A DNA stretch of 15,075 nt. Origin: Byssothecium circinans. Its lineage: Eukaryota; Ascomycota; Dothideomycetes; Pleosporales; Massarinaceae. Within the stretch, counting starts at the first letter, position 1; each line of letters starts with the position of its first letter. This document shows positions 7,106-15,075 of the stretch, in pieces. The notes under the pieces were generated by a model. It was not told the DNA's origin, did no database searches, and saw only the letters and a list, made by a program, of their open reading frames with translations. A program made the position numbers and the translations under genes. The DNA lies in assembly GCA_010015675.1 (NCBI GenBank), contig ML977000.1, positions 71,049 to 86,123 on the forward strand. The letters are read 5' to 3'.

Positions 7106-9440
7106 ATAGCTAAACAGTTACCTAATTATAAGAAGCTATTTCTCAAAGAACAACGCAGGCATGAAGCGGCGGAGTAGGCGTAGAAGAAAGAATAATATAG
7201 ATATAAAGAGGAATAATATAGGCACGAAGTAGTAGAGTAGGCATAGAAGGAAGAATAATATAGGTATAAAGAAGAAGAATATAGGCGCAAAGCTATAGCA
7301 TAAGCATAGGATAGGGCTAAAGAGAAAACGCGTAAGATAATTTTTCTAGAGTTCCTTAACGCCTACTATACTTATCTATACTCTAGTCTTACTATATAGA
7401 CTAATATAACCTTATTAACGCAGGGTAACCCTATAAATATAACTAATAAGCTTTAACCTAAAAATCTTATTCTATAAGTAGACTTCCTAGCATAGTAGGT
7501 AGTAATCTAGGATATACTTATAGTATCTAACTTTACTTTAGAATAATACTTTATATTACTATATACGTTAGAAGAATCTAGGTAAGTAATCCTATATAAG
7601 ATAATAAGTTCTAAACTAGATCTCTATCTCTTTTAGTGTTCTACTATAGATAACCCTATTACATCTATTATTAAATAATTATATAATTAATAAATACTAT
7701 AATAGATATTTAGACTTTAAGGCTTAGTATAGTTTAAGAACTATACTAATACCCTAAGCCTAGAAATAGAACTAGAGGAGGGTATTAGATCTATAACTAT
7801 CTTTAAGGCTTAGTAATAATAGTTACTATACCTATAGGCCTAGGCCTAAAATAACTTATTAGACTACCTAGAAGTAGTAGCTATACTATACGCCTATATA
7901 GTATAATTATCTTAGTCTTAAGCTAATTAGTTTTACGTCTATAATACTAGTATTTAGAATAGAGAGACTTATATTATAGCCTATATTACTAAATATAAGC
8001 CTCTATATAAGCTACTACTTAGGTGTATCTATAAGGGTTTAGAGGATATAGAACTAGATAGGATTATCTAGTATTATAAAATAGATACTCTACGTAACTA
8101 CTTTTAATAGCTAATAGCTACTATTATTATATAAGCATTCTCTTATATAGTTAAGCTTAGGGTAGAGTATAGTTATATATATACTAGTAAAGAATTTATC
8201 TTTCTATAGGTTCCTAATAACCCTAAGATAGTCTATTACTTCTTATCTATCCCTAAAGGGGACGTTAGTAGAGCTATAGGGTAGGTACCTAATTTAGATA
8301 GAGTAAATTACCTATATCTAATAGCTATTAGGTAGATACTAGCTTTTATTTTATAGCTACTAAAAACCCTCCCTTATAGCTACTAGTAGCGTATTAAAGC
8401 TACCTCTTAGCTTAATAGCTAGGAGGTTATATATAAAGACCTACTAGATACTATCCTTAAAGAAGACGCGTTATTATTAAAGTACTACTTACCTTAGTAT
8501 AATATGTTTCTTTATATATTACCTATATAGCTCTAGCGAAGGTATACCTCTATCTACTCTTTAAGCTATGCGCGGCTATAGGACTAGCACGTAGATAGTA
8601 ATAAAGAACCTAACTCTAATACTCTAAGCTAATAGTAACCTTTACTCTAGGAATTATCTTATATATAGGCTACTACTAATAGCTCCTTACCTAGCTAGAG
8701 TTCACGTAGAGAATAGAGTAGTTAGTATTATATATAAAACTACCTACTAGAGTTAGTTAATAGGGGTCTACTTAATATATCTTATCTAAATATTTAAGAT
8801 TATAGGTAAAGTTATTACCAGATTAACTAACCTACCTTTCTTACTTATATACGCTAATAGCTCTTAAGTAACTTAAATACTAACTGCAAGCCTATAAGCC
8901 TACCTAGCGCTTATAGTGTCTTATTCTAAGTCTAGCTAAAATTACATAGATATATAGTAGTAGCTAAGTATATACCTATTAACTTTATCCCTTATCTTTA
9001 ATATAAGACTGCTATATATAACCTCCTCTATCTAATCTAAGGTATTTATATACTAGTTTATCTAGGTAATATAGACCTAGTAACTCCCTATTATTATAAG
9101 AGGATTTATAAGCTTATGTATATAATATTTCTTAGTTTTAGAGGGAAATAGATCTCCTAATACCTAATAACTAGTAATAGGCTACTTATTTTTAAAGAGG
9201 TTAGCTACTTAGCCTAAGTAATCTATAATCTTAGAGTCTTGTATAAGGATCTTAAACCTTGCAATATACTATAGAATAAGGAGACTAGTCAAGTAATAGT
9301 AATTAATTTTAAGTAGGCTAAGGTTATTAAATAATAAACTATACTAGGTATTATCTTAGTAAACTAAAAGAGGAAGAGAGGGCCTAATATAAGTATAGCT
9401 ATTAAACTATATAGCCTTAGGCTTATTCCCTAGTAATTAG
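7106..9440 (+). pseudogene. Coiled-coil protein-kinase-like gene, heavily RIP-mutated remnant
   Basis: One reading frame (phase of 7106) can be followed for over 2.2 kb with no indel, broken only by TAG/TAA. A likely former start is ATA at 7106-7108 (ATG to ATA by RIP), giving I-A-K-Q-L-P-N-Y-K-K. A Glu/Arg/Lys-rich coiled coil follows (7145-7330) with a 63-bp tandem repeat. A middle region includes VYYFLSIPKGDV (8231-8266). The C-terminal third has kinase landmarks: VVAK with Lys at 8966-8968 (the ATP-binding lysine), YKDLKPCN with Asp at 9248-9250 (catalytic loop; families of this type have HKDL), and VINFK at 9302-9313, which corresponds to V-I-D-F-E, so the metal-binding Asp codon is now AAT. 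This DFE rather than DFG type is known from atypical fungal kinase-like proteins. The end is approximate, because true and RIP-made stops cannot be told apart. Whether the intact ancestor was an active kinase is unknown. Confidence 0.84.
7151..7276 (+). repeat. 63-bp tandem repeat encoding a coiled coil
   Basis: Units 7151-7213 and 7214-7276 align codon for codon; a partial, more diverged third unit follows to about 7330. Each unit is 21 codons, exactly three heptads, rich in Glu, Arg, Lys, Gln and Ala. The copies differ mainly by C/T and G/A changes. The unit keeps frame with the kinase-like gene. Confidence 0.75.
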
Positions 9441-10045
9441 AGTTATAATTAATACTAATATTACTATAGGCTAAAATACGCCTACTCTAGCTACCTATAA
9501 GTATTATAATTCTATACCTTTCTAGTTTTAGTAAAGCCTAGTTTAAGGGCTTAACATCTATATATATAGTAGCTACTAAGGGAATACTATAAAAGCGTAA
9601 CTCTTAGTAGTAGGTCTAACCCTTACTCCTTCTATTTAAGATTAAGTATGCTATATTATATCTAATTAATAGTAATATAGACTAGCTAAAAGAGTATAAA
9701 TCTTATCTCCTAAGGTAACTCTCCTTTAGGGTATAGATAACGTCTATACTAGTAAATAGGCGCTAATTAGCTAGCTTTTAAGGCTAGGCTTAGTACTACT
9801 AGAATATATTAGCACCCTATATAGAGTATAGTGCGTATTAGTAGCATTCTATTACCTAAGTAATATTAGAGGCTAAAGTAGAATCTAAATTTAATATAGT
9901 CTATCTAATTAAATAGTAGAATAATAAAAGAGTATCTTATTTACTACTTCCTTCTTTTCTATCTTAATAAAATTATATTCTTTTTCTCTTTTTCACTACT
10001 ACTACTTATTGTTACTAAGGGGTATACTTGCCAAGACCTAGTCCG
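9441..10045. other. RIP-mutated 3' flank, no gene seen
   Basis: AT-rich sequence with stop codons in all frames. A pyrimidine-rich, less mutated stretch lies at about 9947-10003 and includes AATAAA at 9966-9971, which might have served the kinase-like gene as a polyadenylation signal. From about 9990 CpA/TpG reappear, marking the junction with different DNA before the putative LTR. Confidence 0.4.
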
Positions 10046-10471
10046 TGTTAGGGGAGGCTAGTTAGTGTAATGTATATACGTTAGGTAGTAGGCTTTAGTA
10101 GTTTAAGAGGTAAACATGCTAAAGTAACTAATTCTATAATAAACTATAGAATAACTAAGTATTAATCTAGGTAAGAGATAAACTATAGAGAGTTAACTAT
10201 AAAGAATTAGAATTAAGAAAGATAAAGGAAATCTATTCTATCTTTATACTACTTATTCTATTCCTCCGCTAAGTCCTTAATCCTACCTAGAGCTTCTGCT
10301 CCTTTGATCCCTAGGATTTCTTTCTAATCCTAGGATCTATAGGATTCTTAAGCTTTAGTAGGATCATAATTACATAACTAACGCCCTAACCCTACCTAGC
10401 GCCCTACTATCTAATACTCTCCCTAAGCGTATTATTCCTACGTAGCTACGCTTATCTACTATCTTATAATA
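10046..10471 (-). repeat. Putative 3' LTR
   Basis: Directly after the polypurine tract the minus strand reads TATTATAAG, consistent with an LTR start TGTTAT in which TG has become TA by RIP. A candidate end is CCCCTAACA, whose last base is at 10046, giving a TGTTA...TAACA inverted terminus. The length of about 426 bp is normal for this group. The partner LTR lies outside the window, so the borders cannot be confirmed. Several copies of the word TAGGAT lie around 10290-10370. Confidence 0.4.
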
Positions 10472-10475
10472 TTAT

Positions 10476-10485
10476 CCCCCTCTTT
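10476..10485 (-). other. Polypurine tract of the retrotransposon
   Basis: AAAGAGGGGG on the minus strand lies immediately upstream of the putative 3' LTR and about 750 bp beyond the chromodomain, where the plus-strand primer of an LTR retrotransposon is expected. Confidence 0.6.
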
Positions 10486-11229
10486 AAGGTTATCATCCTA
10501 ATATCCTAGGAGGTGTATCTGCTGTGCCGCTTCCCCTTATGGCTAGTATATAAGTTATGCATATCCCTAGTTACTTATAGTATTATAGCCTTTTTTAGAG
10601 TTTTACTAACCTTTCCCTAACTATACCTAAGGTCCTGTCTAAATTATTAACTATGCGTCGTCACTATTGTGCTAACTAAATCTATTCTTAAGGGTTAGAG
10701 ATAACTCTAGGTTATAAGCGTTATTAGAAGCATAAGCTTTATTATTTTATTAATACGGCTATAGGTTAATACGCTGCCTGTATTTAGGTTTATGCTAAGT
10801 GCAGTCTATTTGTTCCTAAAGAGGAGTAGGAGAAAGTATAGATAGAAAAGAAGGAAAAGTAAATTACACTTCTTTATTCTAAGGTAGAGGCTGCGTGGCT
10901 CTAAGCTAAGTCTACTTAACTTTGCGTAGAGTTAGCTAAGTTAGAGGCCTATAAGCGTTCTTTCGCAAACTAGAATTATTATATCCTAACTGTAATAGAT
11001 GCTACTTAAGAGGTAGAGACTTTAAAGAGTATAGAGACTATTACTTTAGCTAAACTACTACTATCTAAACTATTGTTAACTAACCTAGGCTAGTTATAGG
11101 CTAATCCTTCTTTAACCTCTTTTAATCCTTCTTTATCTTTTAACTTTTCTACCTTTCTAGCAAATATAGAGTTGTTACCTTTAGATACTATTAGTAGTAG
11201 TCGTTTACTAATCTCTTATAATCTATAAG
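10486..11229 (-). other. Region between chromodomain and polypurine tract
   Basis: The first codons probably continue the tail of the polyprotein. The rest is RIP-mutated, with short open stretches in several phases, none of which I recognise. It is less depleted in CpA/TpG than 5550-9900. It may be the 3' untranslated part of the element or hold a lost extra gene. Confidence 0.35.
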
Positions 11230-14200
11230 ATTCTATATTAGTTCCTAGGTGTTCTAGCTATCTAGTTAGTCCTTCTACTTAACTAAGTACTTCTACTAAC
11301 GTTTAAATTTTCGTAGGTCCTTAATTTGCTTAACCTTATAATCTTTATCCTTAAGTTTGATTCGCGTTTTGACCTCGGCGTCTAGTAGTGCTAGTTTAAA
11401 GAGTAATTTATAAAAAATAAGGTATATACGTATGCTTTTATGGAGCTCTAGTTTAAACGTTACTAGCCCCTTAGCCTCTAGGATCTAGAATAGCCCTATT
11501 TAGAGGTTGTCTAATTTGTCGCATAGCTATTTAGTTTTCAAATTTTTTTATAATAGAAAAACTTTATCCCCCTCTTTAAGGGTTAGTCCCTTAAGCCTTT
11601 TCTTATTTACAGACCTAGCTGTTGTAAGGTTCCGTTAAGTAATTCGTTAGCTTAATTCGTTATGTAATTCGCGAAGGAGTTATACCTTATTATTAGCTCT
11701 AGCTGAAAGACTCTTAACGTCCTTAGGATCTTAATAAGCAATTAGCTTATATCCGTAGTTTACGTAGTGCGGCGAGTATCCTATTATTGTAGATCTTATA
11801 CTATTATAGGCTAATTACGCTGTTAGCAGAAGTTTAACCTAGTTATCCTATAGCTTATTAGCGTATATCCTTAGATACTATTCTAGTGTCTAGTTTATTC
11901 GTTCTATCTAACTATCTATCTATAGGTAGAAGCTAGTTGAAAGCTTCTTATTAACTCTAAGCTTTATAAGGAACATACTCTAGTACTTAGAGGTAAATAG
12001 TATCCTATAGTTAGTAATAAACTATTCTAGTATACTATACTAACTAACAAGTACTTTAGTTATTTCGTAAGCTATTTCTTTAGCTATAACTGTTTCTTCT
12101 ATTAGTACGAATATTAATGCTTTAGTTTATTAGTTAACAATTACTAATATTAAGTTGTATAGCCGTGTAGATCTAGGTTCTAATAATTTTAAGAGCTTTA
12201 TAATAAAGTCTATTATAACGCTAATCTATAGGCGTACGGGTGGTTTAAGCAATTAGAGTAATATATAGGGCTTATATCTCTTAGGCTTATTCTTAGAACA
12301 TGCTAAATAGTTACCTATTACGTTCTAAACTACTTTTCATATATTAGGGATTAAGTATTTATTTAAAATCTATTAAACTGTTTTATTAATCCTAGGGTGT
12401 CTATATTCCTTAGACTTGTATAGCTTCTATATTAAGGTTAGTATATAAGCTTTACGCAGTATAATCTACTATTCCTTATTATAGGGTAGTCTTACCCTAA
12501 GGTAGTTAACTAAGTTATATTCTACCCTCTATTCTAGGGTTAATTAACTATAGTCTATAAAGTCGTATACCTTAGGTCCCTAATAATTAATCCTAGCTAC
12601 CTTAGTTAATTAGGGTTAATTATAGCCTATACTACTATCGTAGTCCTTTTATAGGACCGTATTGTGCGTAATAGGTTAGTCTATTTCCTAAAGGTTAGAT
12701 CTTTAGCTAAAAGCATCTACTGCTCTATTTAGTAACCCTAGGCGATAGTATACTTTAAAATTGTAATCTGCTATTATCTTAGCCTATCTAACCTATTGTT
12801 AGTTAAGTTTCTTAGTTATTGTAAAACTTATTAGGTTCTAGTAATCTGAATACACCTCTACTTAGTAGTTAGCGCCTACTAACTAGGCTTACTATTATTT
12901 AAAAGAATCTACTATTACTAGTAGTTCCTTATTATAAACGTTATAGTTAAGTTCTACTCCTAAGAACTTCTAAGAGTAGTAGAATACTAGTCTTTACTTC
13001 CTATTATTACCTTATTATAAGAGAATTACTCCTAAGGCATAATCTAATGTATCTATCTCTATACGTAGTAGCTATTCTAGGTTATATATTTGCAATATAG
13101 GGGCTAATAAGAATAATTCCTTAAGTTTTTTAAAAGCCTTCTATTAATCCTATCTTTAATAGAATCCCTTTTCCTTCTTAGTAATTTCTATAAGAGGCGC
13201 TATAGTTTTTAAGTATCCTATAATAAACTTCTAGTAGAAGTTAGTAAATTTTAAGAAGAATTACACATCCTTAACTATCTTAGGTTTTAGCTATTCCCTT
13301 ATAGTTTTGACTTTCTTTAGGTCTATAGTAATGCTATCTTATAAAACTATAAATCCTAAGTAATCTATCTCTATAACGTAGAATTCGTATTTTTTAGGCT
13401 ATAGGGGTAATTAATACTCTCTAAGTTTCCTAAGTACTTTCTTAACGTATTTAATATAATCCTTAAGCGTTTCTAAGGTATACACTAGTATATTGTCTAG
13501 GTATATAGTTATAAAAATATCTAAGTATTTATAAAGTACTTTATTAATAAGCGCCTAAAATATTATAGGCGCGTTTATTAGTCTAAAAGGTATAACTATA
13601 TACTTATATAGTCTATAACAAGTTTTAAAGGTAGTTAGCTATTTAAAGCCTTTAGTTATTTATATTTAATAGAATCTATCTCGTATATTAAATTTTATAA
13701 TCTACTTAACTCCCTAGAGGTAGTCTATAAGTTCCTAAATTAGAGGAAGAGGGTAATAGTTCTTCCTTATAATGTAGTTAAGCTATCTATAATCTATATA
13801 GAGTTACAGCTTTCTATTCTTTTTTAAGATAAAGAGAATTAGGAAAGCTATTAGGCTTATACTCTCCTATATATATCCTTACCTTATATCTTTCTTAATA
13901 TAAGTTCTTAGTTCCTTCTGCTAGTCTTGCGTAAGTAGACATATTAATCCTAGGCGTAACTTTACGCCTTCTTTTAGGTAAATCTTATGATCCTATTCCT
14001 AGTAATCTAGTAATATAGGTTTGTCTTATTCCTTAAATAGATCTTAAAACTCCTTATATTCTAGTAGTATTATAGGTTAGGGTTTATCCTTTATAAGTAT
14101 AACTTTCTATATCTAAATAACTCCTAATTGCGAAGGGTCCTTTTTATAGATCTTCCTAATCTTATAAGGTAATATCTTGCTAATCTATCTAGTCTAACTA

Positions 14201-14640
14201 GGTAAGCTTTAAATTACTAGGCTTAATCTTCTATAGTATGTTCTAGTAACCTTACGCGCTAGTTCTTAGCTGAATATTGTGCCTTTCTCCTGATTAATAG
14301 CAGGATTGTGCTTCCTAAGCTAATTATATCTAATTAATATATCTTCTTTACTAAGATCAATAATATTAAGGGATGTTATATCTTTAATTCTAAGTATATA
14401 GAATAATACTTTTTAGGTTTCTAATCTTAAGAATCTATTACTATAGGATATTAGTCTATTATTAGCTAATACTACTCGTATTAGATATTCCTTATCTTAA
14501 TAGGGTATATTAAATTTCTTAACTACTTATAGGGAGATAATCATCTATACAGCTCCACTATCTATAAGTGCTATAAGCCTGTATCTATATACGCGCACCT
14601 CTACCTTTAGTTAATAAATTAGTAGCTCTAGGTGTTATAT
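11230..14640 (-). pseudogene. Ty3/gypsy Pol polyprotein (protease, RT, RNase H, integrase, chromodomain), RIP-inactivated
   Basis: All landmarks below share one codon phase over more than 3.2 kb, so only nonsense and missense changes, not indels, have killed it. The protease has LIDSGA with its Asp codon at 14562-14560. Reverse transcriptase has NAPIIFQ-like sequence (with a stop at Q) and YLDN at 13503-13492, where the family has YLDD. RNase H has the Asp codon at 13053-13051, followed by YALG. A zinc-binding or linker segment ACSKNKPKRYKP has its Cys codon at 12300-12298. Integrase D,D-35-E has Asp at 12210-12208 (intact), AAC (Asn) at 12012-12010 and Glu at 11904-11902 (intact), with exactly 35 residues between the last two. 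The C-terminal chromodomain starts DYKVKQIKD at 11343 and ends near 11242 with an aromatic-rich YLVK/W-type core whose Trp codons are now TAG. It lies upstream of the polypurine tract, as in chromoviruses, where the chromodomain targets integration to heterochromatin. Confidence 0.94.
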
Positions 14641-15043
14641 ATTATATAGGGTTATTATAGGAATACTCTTACTAGCGTAACTCTATCCCTAGTAGTATTC
14701 TAGTTTTTTAACCCTTATAGTTTCCTTAGAAACTAACTTAATCCTTGCTTATTAGATAGGTGTGTTAAGCAGCTGTCGTTATAGTATACTATCTATAATA
14801 GGTATCTATACTCTATCTCTAGGTTATTTCTTTATAGAAAGCCCTTTTAAAGTTTCTCTAAAAGGTATGCTTAATATAAGTATTTAAAGCACTAATTATA
14901 GGGTAAGTTAGTATAACTTTCTTCCCTTATAATAGCTCTAGGTTAGCGTCTTATAGTCTAAGTGTATAAGATATTGTCTCTAGTTACCCTATCCTCTAGA
15001 TAGCCTTGTAGCTAGTGTTGCGTTTCTAGCAATATTTGCTATA
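14641..15043 (-). pseudogene. Remnant of the Gag-to-protease linker, truncated
   Basis: The minus strand carries YYNDSCLTHLSNKQG (14783-14739), which resembles the conserved segment between the Gag zinc knuckle and the protease in fungal gypsy elements. Its phase differs by two bases from that of the protease, so there is an indel or an ancestral frameshift between them. The zinc knuckle itself is not clearly visible. The sequence stops at the TA preceding the pogo-family end, which fits an insertion into this element. Confidence 0.55.
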
Positions 15044-15075
15044 ACGTAAAGCACCATCGAACCGCGCACACCATC
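15044..15075 (+). repeat. Left terminal inverted repeat of another pogo-family element (copy 4, cut by window end)
   Basis: After TA at 15042-15043 the sequence ACGTAAAGCACCATCGAACC begins a terminus that matches 91-122 at 26 of 32 positions and the inner sequence of copy 1 even better at its tip. ACCATC at 15053-15058 recurs at 15070-15075, again 17 bp apart. Little RIP damage is visible. The element body lies beyond the window and appears to interrupt the gypsy element. Confidence 0.8.

Larger units (their letters stand above)
10046..15043 (-). mobile_element. Ty3/gypsy chromovirus-type LTR retrotransposon, 5'-truncated in the window, RIP-inactivated
   Basis: On the minus strand the order is Gag-Pol linker, protease, reverse transcriptase, RNase H, integrase, chromodomain, polypurine tract and putative 3' LTR, which is the Ty3/gypsy (Metaviridae) order with a chromovirus C-terminus. 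The Gag part and 5' LTR are missing from the window: only about 480 bp precede the protease motif before the pogo-family end at 15044. Stops and D-to-N changes show that it is dead by RIP. Confidence 0.93.

Noticed and set aside
5300..15043. CRISPR-like or satellite arrays suggested by repeated CTA/TAG/TATA words
   Set aside because: The word repetition is the result of CpA-to-TpA mutation raising TpA content; there is no regular spacing and readable gene frames underlie it.

Overview
The window looks like a transposon-rich, AT-rich chromosomal compartment of a filamentous ascomycete (Pezizomycotina). The evidence is fungal-type short introns, a fungal secreted glycoside hydrolase, a Fot1/pogo-type DNA transposon, a Ty3/gypsy chromovirus, and clear repeat-induced point mutation (RIP). 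In the repeated sequences the reading frames survive but are full of TAG/TAA codons, Asp/Glu codons have become Asn/Lys, and CpA/TpG dinucleotides are nearly absent. The 180 bases at 6001-6180, for example, contain neither dinucleotide on either strand. I cannot name the species.

Layout. 1-58: right end of a Tc1/mariner-pogo element lying to the left of the window. 91-1950: a nearly full-length pogo/Fot1-like element with TA target duplication, 59-bp inverted repeats and a lightly RIP-damaged DD35D transposase ending in a CCHC knuckle. 2101-2156: a diverged orphan end of the same family. 2241-2277: a perfect 14-bp hairpin. About 2280-5300: a roughly 3-kb island of normal base composition holding the only intact gene, a four-exon GH79 beta-glucuronidase-type glycoside hydrolase (2577-4397, minus; 535 aa). 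One of its exons is only 23 nt long and carries the presumed catalytic nucleophile. About 5300-10045: very heavily RIP-mutated DNA with two divergent dead genes, an AAA+ ATPase (5547 to at least 6480, minus) and a protein-kinase-like gene with a coiled-coil N-terminus (about 7106-9440, plus). 10046-15043: the 3' part of a Ty3/gypsy chromovirus on the minus strand (putative LTR, polypurine tract, chromodomain, integrase, RNase H, reverse transcriptase, protease). It is cut within or just after the Gag region by another pogo-family end at 15044-15075 that continues outside the window.

How it fits together. This is a nested repeat landscape silenced by RIP, with at least three levels of mutation: light in the pogo copy, heavy in the gypsy copy, near-saturating in the AAA/kinase segment. 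A single-copy carbohydrate-active enzyme gene sits untouched among them. The AAA and kinase-like genes must have been part of a duplicated unit to be hit by RIP, so they may be cargo of an unrecognised mobile or segmentally duplicated element. All translations and splice sites were worked out by eye; no database search or alignment program was run.
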